A stretch of DNA of 64,000 nucleotides from Pseudomonas sp. PSE14 (GTDB lineage: Bacteria > Pseudomonadota > Gammaproteobacteria > Pseudomonadales > Pseudomonadaceae), in the NCBI RefSeq assembly GCF_029203285.1, contig NZ_CP115669.1, positions 2,666,001 through 2,730,000 on the forward strand. The letters run 5' to 3'. The notes beneath the pieces were generated by a model that was not told the DNA's origin, ran no database searches, and was given only the letters and a program-made list of their open reading frames with translations. Shown here one piece after another: positions 35,215-45,120 of the stretch. The first letter of the stretch is position 1, and the number at the start of each line of letters is the position of its first letter. The position numbers and the translations under genes are program-made.

Positions 35215-35481
35215 TGATCACGGCTTGGAACGCAATCTCAAGCACATACGAGCGGAAAGCTTAGCCACAGATTCTCGATAGCGAATAGGAATATGCGTGT
35301 GCATTTCGCGACATTCGGATAGTCAGTTTCTGACTGATCAGACAAACGGATGGGATGAAGCGCTGCGCCGGGTTCCCGCTTTCCAGCCAATTCCCGAATG
35401 GCTACGCTTGCGCTTCAGGGAGCGGCCAACGTCCCAGTGAACAAGAGGCAGGCCGAATTCAGGGCAAGGGGAGAGCGGGGA
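35215..35481. promoter_or_regulatory. Divergent promoter region between adhesin and mscS
   Basis: This is the only upstream space available to the adhesin block. It contains the hairpin GTCAG-TTT-CTGAC (35322-35334) directly followed by the palindrome CTGATCAG (35333-35340), a possible operator. No clear -35/-10 pair could be fixed by eye. Confidence 0.45.
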
Positions 35482-37113
35482 ATGCGTTACGCGATGTTGC
35501 TGTTGTGTGCACTGGTGATCTGGCCGCTGGCGGGATTGGCCGATGCACCGGTGGGCGATGCCGGAAGTGCGAGCAGTGAACTGGCGCCGGTCGAACTGAA
35601 GATCGAGAACCGCGTGGTCATGACCTTTCGCGGCACCTTGCTTGGCGAAACCCCGGAGGTACGGGCGCGCCGGGCAAAGTTGGCCATCGAGGACGCCTTG
35701 CAGGGCGGCGGCGAGCTGAAGGTCAACATCGATCCGATCCAGAACAGCTACATCGTGCTGCTGGGTTACAGCCGCGCCTTCATCGTCACGCCGCAGGATG
35801 TCGATCCGCCGGGCGGCTCGGTGCGCGTCGCGGCGGAGCAGGCGGCGGACAACCTGCGCCGCGTGGTGACCGAGAGCGGCCAGGCGCGCAACCTGCGCTT
35901 CCTGCTCATGGCGGCGGGCTATTCGGCGCTGGCCACGGTGATCTACCTCCTGCTGCTGCGCGGCGTCAGCGTCGGGCGGCGCTGGCTGTTCGGCCGCCTG
36001 CCGGGCCTGATGAGCCGGCACAAGCAGTGGCTCAAGCTCGGACATACGCCGCTGTTCGACATGCAGTACCTCTACTACCTGTTCGGCCGCCTGGTCTGGC
36101 TGGTCTACTGGGTGGTGGTGTTCCTGCTCAGCTACCAGTGGCTGAGCTTCGTGCTGTCGCAATTTCCCTACACCCGGCCGTGGGGCGAGAGCCTCAACGT
36201 GCACTTGATCGACCTGGCGCGCTACCTGCTCAACGGCATTCTCGACGCCATGCCGGGGCTGGCGGTGGCGCTGTGCATCGTGCTGATCGCGCGGGCCATC
36301 AGCAGCTTTGCCCGGCGCCTGCTGCAACGCCTGGCGCGCCCCGGCACCCTGGGCTGGCTGACCGAGGAAACGCTGCAGCCGACCACCCGGCTGACCTCCC
36401 TGGCGATCTGGCTGTTCGCCCTGGTGATGGCCTACCCCTACCTGCCGGGCTCGGGCACCGAAGCCTTCAAGGGCGTCTCGGTGCTGATCGGCCTGATGAT
36501 CTCCCTTGGCGCCTCCAGCGTGGTCGGCCAGGCCGCCGCCGGGTTGATCCTCACCTACTCGCGGACCCTGCGCGCCGGGGAGTTCGTGCGCGTCGGCGAA
36601 CATGAGGGCACGGTGACCGAGGTCGGCATGTTCAACACCACCATCCGCACCGGCCTGGGCGAGGTGCTGACCCTGCCCAACTCGATGATCACCGGCTCCG
36701 TGACCAAGAACTACTCGCGCATCGTCCAGGGCCAGGGCTATGTGGTGGATACCGTGGTGACCATCGGCTACGACACGCCGTGGCGCCAGGTGGAGGCCAT
36801 GCTGATCGAAGCGGCGCGGCGTACCGAGGGTATCCTCGAAAAGCCGGCGCCCCACGTCTTCCAGACCGCGCTGTCGGACTTCTACCCCGAGTACCGCCTG
36901 GTGGCCCAGGCCATCCCCAGCGAGCCACGGCCCCGCGCGGAGCTGCTGAGCGTGCTGCACGCCAACATCCAGGACGTGTTCAACGAATACGGCGTGCAGA
37001 TCATGTCGCCGCACTATCTGGGCGATCCGCAGCAGTCCAAGTGGGTGCCCAGGGAGCAGTGGTACAGCGCGCCGGCACGCCCGCCGGCCGACGACGTGTC
37101 GCGAAATGAATAG
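35482..37113 (+). CDS. MscS-family mechanosensitive channel
   Basis: A 543-residue protein with a signal peptide (MRYAMLLLCALVIWPLAGLA), a periplasmic N-terminal domain to about residue 135, about four or five membrane segments, then the MscS pore helix and beta domain 'LIGLMISLGASSVVGQAAAG ... LPNSMITGSVTKNYSR' and an alpha/beta C-terminal part. It is expected to release solutes on hypo-osmotic shock. ATG 35482 is chosen because it gives the signal peptide and has GAGAG/GGGG upstream. It is divergent from the adhesin and convergent with the next gene, with only 15 bases between stops. Confidence 0.85.
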   Translation: MRYAMLLLCALVIWPLAGLADAPVGDAGSASSELAPVELKIENRVVMTFRGTLLGETPEVRARRAKLAIEDALQGGGELKVNIDPIQNSYIVLLGYSRAFIVTPQDVDPPGGSVRVAAEQAADNLRRVVTESGQARNLRFLLMAAGYSALATVIYLLLLRGVSVGRRWLFGRLPGLMSRHKQWLKLGHTPLFDMQYLYYLFGRLVWLVYWVVVFLLSYQWLSFVLSQFPYTRPWGESLNVHLIDLARYLLNGILDAMPGLAVALCIVLIARAISSFARRLLQRLARPGTLGWLTEETLQPTTRLTSLAIWLFALVMAYPYLPGSGTEAFKGVSVLIGLMISLGASSVVGQAAAGLILTYSRTLRAGEFVRVGEHEGTVTEVGMFNTTIRTGLGEVLTLPNSMITGSVTKNYSRIVQGQGYVVDTVVTIGYDTPWRQVEAMLIEAARRTEGILEKPAPHVFQTALSDFYPEYRLVAQAIPSEPRPRAELLSVLHANIQDVFNEYGVQIMSPHYLGDPQQSKWVPREQWYSAPARPPADDVSRNE

Positions 37114-37128
37114 TGCGGCGGAGGCGAC

Positions 37129-37419
37129 TCAATCGGCGCTGCGGCTCTCGAATGCCAGGCCCAGCGCCAGGTCGCCACAGCCCAGACGGCCCAGCCACTG
37201 CTGGGCTTTCGGACCGGACAAGTGCGCCTCCAGCTCGGCCTGGCTGGCCCAGCGGGTCTGCACCTGCCAGCGGTCGCTCCCCAGGGGTTTCAGTTCGCCG
37301 GACTGGCAGCCGGGCTGCTGGCGAACCTGATCCAGCAGCTCGCCCAGGTAGGCGCCCAGTGCAGAGGCCTGGCCGGGGAGTGCCTGGACACGAACGATGG
37401 CAATGGCGGACGGGGACAT
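37129..37419 (-). CDS. Antibiotic biosynthesis monooxygenase (ABM) domain protein
   Basis: A 96-residue small alpha+beta barrel protein: 'AIAIVRVQALPGQASALGAY', 'QQPGCQSGELKPL' and 'WASQAELEAHL' follow the ABM/quinol monooxygenase pattern. Such proteins oxidise or bind quinone-like molecules, but many have no known substrate. ATG 37419 follows GGAG at good distance. It appears to be a single-gene unit. Confidence 0.75.
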   Translation of the reverse strand: MSPSAIAIVRVQALPGQASALGAYLGELLDQVRQQPGCQSGELKPLGSDRWQVQTRWASQAELEAHLSGPKAQQWLGRLGCGDLALGLAFESRSAD

Positions 37420-37452
37420 GGCGAGGCTCCTTTCTGCAGGGTGGGCGGCCAT

Positions 37453-37661
37453 TGGGCGCTGGTGCCGGGCGGCGGTAAAGGCCGGAACCGGCTTTCAAAG
37501 TCGACGCTGAAAGGTTAAGCGCCCTGCATCGTCGGCTGAACCGCCAATTCCGGGGAAAACCGCCGGGCCAATCCGTTACGTCGATTCGTCCGCTGAGAGC
37601 CTTTATAGGATGGGTATCGCTGCGCTCCACGCCATCCTACGTAGCAGATGTAGATCGCGTG
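37453..37661. other. Intergenic region with a GTAGGATGGCG-type palindrome
   Basis: It contains an imperfect palindrome around 37608-37642 (AGGATGGGTATCGCTGCG ... CGCCATCCTACG). The same unit ends structured repeats D and E (18252-18285, 54271-54303), so it is a third REP-like family. Nothing else is recognised here. Confidence 0.55.
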
Positions 37662-39095
37662 TCAGCCCAACTGCTGCAACAGGTCTCGCACCTTGTCCAG
37701 CGCCGGGTCGATGTCCAGGGTGTCGATGGCGCCGAAGCCCAGCAGCAGCCCGTCGCGCATCGGCGCCTGGTCGTAGAAGGGCGCCAGGCCATAGAGGCCG
37801 ACCTCGACCTTGCGCGCCAGCTCCATCAACAGCGGCACGTTGGTCGGTTGGCGCAGCAGCGCGGTGAGGTGGAAGCCGGCCACCGTGGGCACCGCTTCCA
37901 GCCAGGGCGACAGGTCACCATCCAGCCGGGCCAGGATGCGCTCGCGGCGGCCGGCGTAGATGCCGTGGCAGCGGCGGATGTGCTTGAGCAGGTAGCCCTC
38001 GGCCATGAACTTGGCCAGCGCCCATTGCGGCAGGGTCGAGCTGTGCCAGTCGGAAATCTGCCGGGCGCGCACCACCGCCGGCAACAGCGTGGGCGGGAGG
38101 ATCAGGTAGCCCAGGCGCAGCTCCGGCAGCAGCACCTTGGAGAAGGTGCCGATATAGGCCACCACGCCGTGCTGGTCGAGGCTCTGCAGGGCATCGGTGG
38201 GGCGCCCTTCGTAGCGGAATTCGCTGTCGTAGTCATCCTCGATCACCAGTGCGCCCAGCTCGACGGCCCGCGCCAGCAGCGCCTCGCGGCGCGCCGGGCT
38301 CATCGGCATGCCCAGTGGGAACTGGTGCGAGGGCGTGGTGTAGATCATCCGCGTGCCGTCGGGAATCCGCTCCACCCGCAGGCCCTCGGCGTCCACCGGC
38401 ACGCTCACCACCTCGGCGCCGAGCATGCGGAACAGCAGTCGCGCCGGTGGGTAGCCGGGGTCTTCCATGGCGACCTTGTCGCCGGGACGCAGCATCACCC
38501 GCGCCAGCAGGTCCAGCGCCTGCTGCGCGCCGTTGCAGACCATCACGTCGTCGAGCTGGCAGTTCACCCCGCGCGCATAGGCGATGTGCCGGGCGATGCC
38601 GTCGCGCAGCGGAGCAATGCCCTCGGGGCGGCTGTAGTGGCCGCGCGGCGTGTTCATCTGGCGCATCGCGTAGTTCACGCAGCGCCGCCATTCCTCCTGG
38701 GGAAACTGCAGCTGGGTAGTTGCGCCGCCGATGAAGTCGGCCCGCGCCGTGCCCTCGGCGCCGGGGTGGCTCAGGCGCGTATCGAGGTTGGCCCAGTGGT
38801 CGATGTTGGCCTGGCTGGCGAAGCGGAAGTTTTCCTGGCGCCGGTCGTTGCGGGGTATCCGTGTGTTGACGAAGGTGCCGCTGCCGACCTTGCCCACCAG
38901 CAGGCCCTCGTAGGTGAGCTGCGCGTAGGTGTCGGAAATGGTCTTGCGCGAGATGCCCAGTTGCTCCGCCAGCAGGCGGCTGGGCGGCAGCCGGGTGCCG
39001 GCGGCGAGGCGGCCGGAGTCGATGGCCTCGCGCAGTTGGCGATAGAGTTGCCCGGCCAGGTCTTTCTGGCCGTGGATGATCAGATGAAGCTCCAA
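37662..39095 (-). CDS. MocR/PdxR-type GntR regulator with aminotransferase domain
   Basis: A 477-residue protein. Its N-terminal GntR winged helix has 'GTRLPPSRLLAEQLGISRKT' and 'YAQLTYEGLLVGKVGSGTFV'. Residues about 110-470 form a fold-type I aminotransferase domain with the PLP lysine in 'GTFSKVLLPELRLGY' and 'EDDYDSEFRYEG'. MocR regulators use PLP as effector or cofactor; the target here is unknown. No ATG fits. A TTG at 39095 has GGAG seven bases upstream and places the winged helix at the usual distance. It is divergent from the AhpD-like gene, its likely target. Confidence 0.82.
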   Translation of the reverse strand: MELHLIIHGQKDLAGQLYRQLREAIDSGRLAAGTRLPPSRLLAEQLGISRKTISDTYAQLTYEGLLVGKVGSGTFVNTRIPRNDRRQENFRFASQANIDHWANLDTRLSHPGAEGTARADFIGGATTQLQFPQEEWRRCVNYAMRQMNTPRGHYSRPEGIAPLRDGIARHIAYARGVNCQLDDVMVCNGAQQALDLLARVMLRPGDKVAMEDPGYPPARLLFRMLGAEVVSVPVDAEGLRVERIPDGTRMIYTTPSHQFPLGMPMSPARREALLARAVELGALVIEDDYDSEFRYEGRPTDALQSLDQHGVVAYIGTFSKVLLPELRLGYLILPPTLLPAVVRARQISDWHSSTLPQWALAKFMAEGYLLKHIRRCHGIYAGRRERILARLDGDLSPWLEAVPTVAGFHLTALLRQPTNVPLLMELARKVEVGLYGLAPFYDQAPMRDGLLLGFGAIDTLDIDPALDKVRDLLQQLG

Positions 39096-39245
39096 AGCGG
39101 GCTCCGGCAGGCTTGGCAGAGCAGGAAGAGTAGCGCCGGGCGGATTGGCCGGTGAAGTTGCGTGAGGAATTTTCCGCGAATTGGCCACCGGCCGGGCGCC
39201 CGCTGCCGCGCACAATGGGGCTGTCCCATCCCCGAGGAAAGCGCC

Positions 39246-39686
39246 ATGCAGCCGCGCCTGGATTACTACACCGCATCGCCCGAGGCCCTGAAGGCGGTAC
39301 TGGCCCTGGAGGCCGCGATCTTCGAGCTGTCCGTCGAGCGGCCCTTGCTGGAGCTGGTGCGCCTGCGCGTGTCGCAGGTGAACAACTGTGCCTTCTGCGC
39401 CGACATGCACGCGATGGAAGCCCGGCGCGCCGGGGAGACGGAGCGACGGCTGTTCGCCGTCAGCGTCTGGCGCGAATCGCCGTTCTTCACCGAGCGCGAA
39501 CGGGCGGCGCTGGACTGGTGCGAGGCGGTGACGCTGCTGTCCGAATCGAAGGTGCCGGACGCGGTGTTCCAGCACGCGCGGGAACAGTTCAGCGAACGCG
39601 AGTTGGTGGACCTCACGGTGGCGATCGGGGCGATCAACGTGTGGAATCGGCTGGGGGTGTCCTTCCGCCAGCTGCCGCCAGTCTGA
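39246..39686 (+). CDS. AhpD-like carboxymuconolactone decarboxylase family protein
   Basis: A 146-residue protein of the peroxidase-related AhpD fold, with the redox motif 'NNCAFCADMH' (CxxC plus His) and 'RERAALDWCEAVTLL', 'LTVAIGAINVWNRLGV'. It probably reduces peroxides or protects against oxidative stress. It is divergent from the MocR regulator, a pairing common in Pseudomonas, so MocR may control it. Confidence 0.85.
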   Translation: MQPRLDYYTASPEALKAVLALEAAIFELSVERPLLELVRLRVSQVNNCAFCADMHAMEARRAGETERRLFAVSVWRESPFFTERERAALDWCEAVTLLSESKVPDAVFQHAREQFSERELVDLTVAIGAINVWNRLGVSFRQLPPV

Positions 39687-39728
39687 AGCAATCAGGCGGG
39701 ACAGCCATGGCGCGAAAGCACATAAGGG

Positions 39729-39849
39729 CCCCTCACCCTAACCCTCTCCCGCAAGCGAGAGAGGGGACCGTTCGGTGGAGGATGAAACTTCAGCGTCAGC
39801 CGGTACGGTCGGCTCCCTCTCCCTGAGGGAGAGGGCTGGGGTGAGGGGG
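39729..39849. repeat. Inverted pair of CCCTCACCC / CCCTCTCCC repeats
   Basis: Left unit: CCCTCACCC then CCCTCTCCCgcaaGCGAGAGAGG. Right unit: CCCTCTCCCtgaGGGAGAGGG then CTGGGGTGAGGG. They face each other across about 45 bases between two convergent genes. The single unit at 2551-2588 is the same family. Confidence 0.8.
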
Positions 39850-39887
39850 ATACGCAGGCACGATCTTGCCCGTGGAAACCGTTGCTC

Positions 39888-41045
39888 TTACACCGTCCGG
39901 CAGAGGGTCGTCGCCCGCCGCAACGGCAGGCAGCACAGCGCACCTACCAGCAAGGCCCCGGCAGCGGTGCCCAAGGCCGGGATGAAACTGCCGGTCAGGC
40001 CGTGCAGGCCGCTGGCAACGAGAGGCCCGACGATCTGCCCGACGCCATACAACGCGGTCATCGCCGCCAGCATGTTGAAGCGCACCTGGCTGGCCGCCGC
40101 GCGGGCCGCCGGCATGGCGATGGTCACGGTGCCCATGAAGCTGCCGCCCACCAGCACCGCGCTGCCCAGGTAAAGAACGGCCGACTCACCCAGCGCCGGC
40201 AGCATCACGCCCAGCGCCTGCACCAGCAGGTTGAGCGCCAGCGCGCGGCGGCTGCCGAGCTTCAGGTGCAAGCGGTGCCAGAGGAAGCACGACGGCGCCG
40301 CACCCAGTCCGAACGCTGCCCAGACCTGCAGCGGGTCGATGGCGCCGAGGCTGCTCTTCATCAGCAGCGGCAGGTAGGTGGCGGTGATGATGTAGCCGAA
40401 GCCCGCCAGCCCGTAGACCAGCAGGATGATCGGCGCGCCGATCTGCGGCGACAGGCCTTCGGGGGACGCGGCATGCCGCGCGGTGGTAGGGGCCGAGTGC
40501 TGCAGCGCCGGCACGGCCAGCAGTGCCAGCAGCAGTCCGGCCACTGCCAGCACGCACCAGATCGCCGCGCTGCCCAGGCCGAAGGCGTTGCCGGCGACGA
40601 TCAGCTCCGCCGAGACGAGGATGCCGATACCCACGCCCGCAAACATCATCGGCGCGCCGTGGGTTTCGCCCATGCATTGCAGCAGCCATTGCGCCGCGCC
40701 GACCAGCGCCATGGCGCTGAGCACGCCGGCCAGCAGGCGTACGCCAATGGCGAACCCGGTCGGCGCCGGAATGGCCATCGCGGCCAGGGCGACCAATGTA
40801 CCGGCCAGGGCCAGTACGCTGATGCGCGCGGCATGGCGCTCATGGCTGCGCGCCAGGAGCAGGGCGCCGAGCAGGTAACCGGCGTAGTTCGCCGAGGCGG
40901 CCAGCGACCCGCCGGTGACACTGAGCAGGCCGTCGCGCACCATCAGCGGATAAAGGCCGGTGAAGGCGAAGCGGCCGAAGCCCATCCCTACGGCGAGGAT
41001 CAGCGCCGCCGAGAATGCGGCGGGCAGGCGGCGCGAGGCGTTCAC
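39888..41045 (-). CDS. MFS transporter, YbfB/YjiJ family
   Basis: A 385-residue transporter with about 12 helices. The family's '[20 protein letters not shown]' opens the protein, followed by '[15 protein letters not shown]' and '[16 protein letters not shown]'. The substrate is unknown. The start is a GTG at 41045, preceded by GGAGG. It overlaps the stop of the LysR gene by three bases (GTGA), so the two are translationally coupled. Confidence 0.82.
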   Translation of the reverse strand: MNASRRLPAAFSAALILAVGMGFGRFAFTGLYPLMVRDGLLSVTGGSLAASANYAGYLLGALLLARSHERHAARISVLALAGTLVALAAMAIPAPTGFAIGVRLLAGVLSAMALVGAAQWLLQCMGETHGAPMMFAGVGIGILVSAELIVAGNAFGLGSAAIWCVLAVAGLLLALLAVPALQHSAPTTARHAASPEGLSPQIGAPIILLVYGLAGFGYIITATYLPLLMKSSLGAIDPLQVWAAFGLGAAPSCFLWHRLHLKLGSRRALALNLLVQALGVMLPALGESAVLYLGSAVLVGGSFMGTVTIAMPAARAAASQVRFNMLAAMTALYGVGQIVGPLVASGLHGLTGSFIPALGTAAGALLVGALCCLPLRRATTLCRTV

Positions 41046-41914
41046 GGACGGGCCTCCAGGGTTTCCCGCAAGCGCCGGAAGGCGCCGGTGGCGTAGCCGT
41101 CGCGCCAGATCAGCAGGGTGTCCACTTCCAACATCGACACAACCTGCAGGTTCGGCGTTTCCCGTTGCAGTTCCAGTACCGAGCGCGGCAGCACGCCGAT
41201 GCAGGAGCCGGCGTTCACGCAGGCGAGGATGCCGTGATAGGAGCCTACTTCCTGCACCGCCAGCGGCGCGCCTTTCAACCAGCGCTCGGCCAGCAGGCGA
41301 TAGGTGCAACCTCGGGTGAAGCCAGCGAGGGTGCGGATTTGCACATCTTCAGGCTTGCTTACCGGCGGGTGGTTGCCGGGCAGCACCAGCAGCAGTTCCT
41401 CGCGGAATACCGGTGCGGCGCGCAGGCCTCGCTCCAGCGCCGCCTCGAAACCGGGTTCGGCGCGCAGGATGTCGGGGTGGGCGATCAGCGCGCAGTCGAG
41501 CTGGCGGTTCAGTACCTCGTCCAGCAGCTTCTGGCTGTGGCCGGTGCCGACCCGCAGTTCCACCTCGGGATAGTCGCGATGGAAGCGCGCCAGGGGCTCG
41601 GGCAGGCGGCTGGCGGCAGTGGCCTCCATGCTGCCCAGGCGCAGGCTGCCGCTGGCGTTGTCCGGGTGCAGCGACTGGCGCGCCTCGGCGGCCAGGGCCA
41701 GCAGTTGTTCGGCGTAGACCAGGAACTCGCGGCCCTGGTCGGTCAGCGTCATGCGCTTGCCGTCGCGCAGGAACAGCGCCGCGCCGAGGTCGTCCTCGAG
41801 CTGGCGGATACGCGTGGTGACGTTCGACTGCACCCGTTGCAGGCGGGCGGCGGCGCGGGTGACGCTCTGTTCCTCGGCCACGCAACGGAAGATTTCCAGG
41901 CTGGAGAGATCCAT
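41042..41914 (-). CDS. LysR-family regulator
   Basis: A 290-residue LysR protein with N-terminal helix-turn-helix '[20 protein letters not shown]' and an effector-binding domain containing '[14 protein letters not shown]'. It is co-transcribed with the MFS transporter and divergent from the nitronate monooxygenase gene, so it may regulate either. ATG 41914 gives the canonical start [13 protein letters not shown] two codons earlier is possible. Confidence 0.82.
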   Translation of the reverse strand: MDLSSLEIFRCVAEEQSVTRAAARLQRVQSNVTTRIRQLEDDLGAALFLRDGKRMTLTDQGREFLVYAEQLLALAAEARQSLHPDNASGSLRLGSMEATAASRLPEPLARFHRDYPEVELRVGTGHSQKLLDEVLNRQLDCALIAHPDILRAEPGFEAALERGLRAAPVFREELLLVLPGNHPPVSKPEDVQIRTLAGFTRGCTYRLLAERWLKGAPLAVQEVGSYHGILACVNAGSCIGVLPRSVLELQRETPNLQVVSMLEVDTLLIWRDGYATGAFRRLRETLEARP

Positions 41915-42012
41915 GATCAATCTTTAGTAGAGAATGTGTTGCGACAAATATTCTCTCCGTGAGATGGTAAGTCAAGCGGCGATACTGCCGGATCGACGAC
42001 GAGGACCCCGTC

Positions 42013-43083
42013 ATGCGCATTACCGAACTGCTCGGCATCCAGCACCCCATCATCCAGGCGCCCATGGTCGGCGTATCCACGCCGGCACTGGCGGCGGCGG
42101 TGTCCAATGCCGGCGGCCTGGGCTCCATCGGCCTGGGGGCGAGCAACGCCACCCAGGCCCGCGCATTGCTGGAGCAGACCCGCGCGCTCACCGACAAGCC
42201 GCTGAACCTCAACCTGTTCTGCCACCGCCCGGCCCAGGCCGATCCGGCGCGGGAATCCGCCTGGCTGGAGCACCTGCGTCCGCTGTTCGCCGAGTTCGAT
42301 GCGCAGCCGCCGCAGCGAATCACCGAGATCTACCGCAGCTTTCTGGAGGACCCGGAAATGCTGGAGTTCCTCATCGACGCGCGCCCGGCTGTGGTCAGCT
42401 TCCACTTCGGTCTGCCGCCGCAGGGCTGGATCGACCGTCTGAAGGCCGCCGGCGTCCGCCTGCTGGCCAGCGCCACCTGCCTGGAGGAAGGCCGCGCCAT
42501 CGCGGCGGCTGGCCTCGATGCCATCGTCGCCCAGGGCTATGAAGCGGGCGGCCATCGCGGCGTGTTCGAGCCGGAGAGGGACGCGCGCATTGGCACCTTC
42601 GCACTGGTGCGTACCTTGTCGGAGAAGGTCGATCTGCCGGTGATCGCAGCGGGCGGGATCATGGATGGGCAGGGTATGCGCGCGGTGTTCGAACTGGGTG
42701 CCGAAGCGGTGCAACTGGGCACCGCCTTCATCCTGGCGCCGGAGTCCTCGGCCAATGCCGCCTACCGCGCGGCGCTGCGCAGTGAGCGGGCGGAGCGTAC
42801 CGAGGTGACGGCAGCCATTTCCGGTCGGGCGGCGCGCGGGATGGTGAACCGGCTGTTCACCGACGTCGGTAGCGCGGATGCGCCGACACTGCCGGATTAT
42901 CCGATCACCTACGATGCAGCCAAGGCGCTGACGGCCGCGGCCACCGCCAAGGGCAACACCGACTTCGCCGTGCAATGGGCCGGGCAGGGCGCGCCTCTGG
43001 CGCGGGAAATGCCGGCGGCGGAACTGGTGAGAACTCTCATGGCCGAGTTCCGTGTCGGTCCTGGCACTGGTGCCGGCCTGTAG
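42013..43083 (+). CDS. Nitronate monooxygenase (2-nitropropane dioxygenase family)
   Basis: A 356-residue FMN-dependent TIM barrel: '[20 protein letters not shown]' at the N-terminus, 'GSIGLGASN', '[14 protein letters not shown]' with the catalytic-base histidine region, and '[12 protein letters not shown]' with '[12 protein letters not shown]'. It oxidises toxic nitronates such as propionate 3-nitronate. The TAG stop at 43081-43083 is formed by the first bases of a REP (GTAGGAGCG). Confidence 0.87.
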   Translation: MRITELLGIQHPIIQAPMVGVSTPALAAAVSNAGGLGSIGLGASNATQARALLEQTRALTDKPLNLNLFCHRPAQADPARESAWLEHLRPLFAEFDAQPPQRITEIYRSFLEDPEMLEFLIDARPAVVSFHFGLPPQGWIDRLKAAGVRLLASATCLEEGRAIAAAGLDAIVAQGYEAGGHRGVFEPERDARIGTFALVRTLSEKVDLPVIAAGGIMDGQGMRAVFELGAEAVQLGTAFILAPESSANAAYRAALRSERAERTEVTAAISGRAARGMVNRLFTDVGSADAPTLPDYPITYDAAKALTAAATAKGNTDFAVQWAGQGAPLAREMPAAELVRTLMAEFRVGPGTGAGL

Positions 43084-43156
43084 GAGCGAGCTTGCTCGCG
43101 AACGGATTTCCCGATCACGCCAGCGTCAAGCGGTTCGCGAGCAAGCTCGCTCCTAC
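43080..43156. repeat. REP inverted pair overlapping a stop codon
   Basis: A complete REP pair. Its first bases, GTAG, contain the stop codon of the nitronate monooxygenase gene. The downstream gene is convergent. Confidence 0.9.
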
Positions 43157-43182
43157 AAAAGCGTTGGCTATGAGCGGCTGAA

Positions 43183-44076
43183 TCAGCGGGCACTGACGGC
43201 GCCTGCGGGCTTCTCCCGTGGCCGCCAGAGCTCGGCCAGCAGCACCCCGGCCAGGGTCAGGGCGCCGCCGACCAGGTGGTAGCTGGTCAGCCGCTCGCCC
43301 AGTACCACGGCGGCGATGGCGGCGGTCAGCACCGGCAGCAGGTTGAAGAACAGCGACATGCGGCTCGGCCCCATGCGCGCCACGCCCTGCATCCAGGACA
43401 GCGCGCCGACGATCGAGGCGAACAGGGCGGCATAGAGCACCAGCGGCAGGTTGGCGGCGTTCAGCCCCTGGTGCGGCGAAGCCAGGTAGAGCGGCAGCAG
43501 CGCGAGGATCGCCACCAGTACCTGCAGGTAGAGCATCACCAGCGGTGGCAGCGGCAGGGCCCACTTCTTCAGCAGCACGCCATAAACGCCGTAGGCGAGG
43601 GTGGCGACGATCATCATGCCGTCGCCCAGGTTCACACCGTGGCTGAGCAACTGGTGCGGGTTGCCCTGGGTGATCACCAGTAGCACGCCGGCCAGCGAGA
43701 CCAGGGCGCCGAGCAGCGCCGCGACACTCATCCGGTGGCCCAGCAGCAGGGCGGCGAGAGCCAGGGACATCAACGGCATCAGCGACAGGATGATGCCCAT
43801 GTTGGTCGCCGAGGTCAGTGCGGCGGCGTAGTAGGCCAGGCATTGGTAGACCGCCATGCCGAGCAGGCCGAGGGTGACGATCTTCCAGAGGTTGGCGCGG
43901 ATCGTCGGCCAGTGTGCAAGGGTGGCGCGCAGCAGGAAGGGCGTCAGCAGCAGGCCGGCCAGCAACCAGCGAAAGAAACCAATCTCCGCTGGGGCGATCT
44001 GCCCCACGGCGAGCTTGTTGACGACGGTATTGCCGGACCAGATGACCACGGCCAGCAGGGGGAACAGGTAATTCAT
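43183..44076 (-). CDS. EamA-family (DMT) transporter
   Basis: A 297-residue protein with ten predicted helices in two EamA halves ('VIWSGNTVVNKLAVGQIAPAE ... FFRWLLAG' and 'GDGMMIVATLAYGVYGVLLKKW ... GERLTSYHLVGGALTLAGVLL'). It is a small-metabolite exporter of unknown substrate. It is divergent from an AraC regulator, the usual partnership for such exporters. The ATG at 44076 excludes an N-terminal extension that would run through the operator region. Confidence 0.85.
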   Translation of the reverse strand: MNYLFPLLAVVIWSGNTVVNKLAVGQIAPAEIGFFRWLLAGLLLTPFLLRATLAHWPTIRANLWKIVTLGLLGMAVYQCLAYYAAALTSATNMGIILSLMPLMSLALAALLLGHRMSVAALLGALVSLAGVLLVITQGNPHQLLSHGVNLGDGMMIVATLAYGVYGVLLKKWALPLPPLVMLYLQVLVAILALLPLYLASPHQGLNAANLPLVLYAALFASIVGALSWMQGVARMGPSRMSLFFNLLPVLTAAIAAVVLGERLTSYHLVGGALTLAGVLLAELWRPREKPAGAVSAR

Positions 44077-44105
44077 GGTGGAACGCTTCCGGGGATAACG
44101 GTGCG

Positions 44106-44171
44106 TATTGTCCGCCCGTCCGAATCGAGACGTATAATGAAATTCGGACAATCCACCCCGGCATTCGGACA
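44106..44171 (+). promoter_or_regulatory. araC promoter with repeated ATTCGGACA sites
   Basis: A perfect TATAAT at 44133-44138 has TTGTCC at 44108-44113 as a possible -35. ATTCGGACA occurs at 44142-44150 and 44163-44171, and in inverted form (GTCCGAAT) at 44118-44125. The repeats flank the -10 and are likely binding sites of the AraC-type regulator. The last copy overlaps the araC start codon. Confidence 0.6.
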
Positions 44172-44968
44172 TGACCCGCGCACTCTTGCTCCCGCTTCCC
44201 GGCATCGACCGGCTGCCCGCCGATCTCTACTTCCGCTACGACGAGTTCGACGCCGGCACCCACTCGCCCAGCCATCGCCATGCCTGGGGCCAGCTCAACT
44301 ACGCCTCCCACGGCGTGATGGAACTGGAGGTGGACGGCCAGCGCTTCCTCTCGCCGCCGCAGTACGCCGTATGGGTGCCGCCGGGGCGGGAGCACAGCTG
44401 CTACAACCGCCAGGCCATCGTCTACCGCTCGCTCTACGTGTCCACCGAGCTGTCGCGCAAATTGCCGGCGTCGCCCTGCACCCTGGCGATCAGCGACATC
44501 CTCAAGGCCATCCTTTCCGACTTTGCCGCGCGCCAGGTGAATATCCCGCAAAGTGACGCGGACCGCCGTCTGGCGGAAGTGGTGATTGACCAGTTGCAGG
44601 CGGCGCAGCCCCACGACGACTACTTGCCCTACGCCAGTGGCGGTGCGCTGGGCGAGGTGCTGGCCGCCCTGCAGGCCGAGCCCGGCGACAACCGCACGCT
44701 GGCCCAGTGGGCCGAACACGTGCACAGCACCGAGCGGACCCTGGCGCGGGCCTGCCAGCGGGAGCTGGGGATGTCTTTCGGGGAGTGGCGCCAGCGCCTG
44801 CGGTTTCTCGCCGCGATCGAGGCACTGGCATCGGGGGAAGGGGTGCAGCAGATCGCCTTCAACCTGGGCTACAGCAGCCCGTCGGCGTTCATCGCGATGT
44901 TCCGCCGGCTCTCCGGCACCACGCCGGAACAATACCGCGCGACCTTCCGCGCGCTGGAGCAGGCGTGA
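44171..44968 (+). CDS. AraC-family regulator
   Basis: A 265-residue protein with a cupin sensor domain ('SPSHRHAWGQLNYASHGVME', 'YAVWVPPGREHSCYN') and a C-terminal pair of helix-turn-helix motifs ('TLAQWAEHVHSTERTLARA', 'GVQQIAFNLGYSSPSAFIAM'). It is divergent from the EamA exporter and probably activates it in response to the exported compound. The ATG overlaps an ATTCGGACA repeat, so autoregulation is likely. Confidence 0.85.
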   Translation: MTRALLLPLPGIDRLPADLYFRYDEFDAGTHSPSHRHAWGQLNYASHGVMELEVDGQRFLSPPQYAVWVPPGREHSCYNRQAIVYRSLYVSTELSRKLPASPCTLAISDILKAILSDFAARQVNIPQSDADRRLAEVVIDQLQAAQPHDDYLPYASGGALGEVLAALQAEPGDNRTLAQWAEHVHSTERTLARACQRELGMSFGEWRQRLRFLAAIEALASGEGVQQIAFNLGYSSPSAFIAMFRRLSGTTPEQYRATFRALEQA

Positions 44969-44988
44969 GGGGCTGAGCGCGCCTACAC

Positions 44989-45116
44989 GTAGGGCGTATA
45001 ACGTTCGACGTTATACGCCGTTTGACCGTGGTTTCAGGGCGCTCCGGACCCCGGTCCCGAAGGCGCCTGTAATGCAGGCGTACCGGCGTACAACCGCGAA
45101 CGGTTGTACGCCCTAC
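44989..45116. repeat. 127-bp dispersed repeat, copy 2
   Basis: It has the same layout as 4369-4495: GTAGGGCGTATAACG / CGTTATACGCC hairpin, TGGTTTCAGGGC centre and a terminal GGCGTACAACC / GGTTGTACGCC hairpin. Stem bases differ from copy 1 but remain paired. It ends four bases before the lysA stop. Confidence 0.75.
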
Positions 45117-45120
45117 GGGA

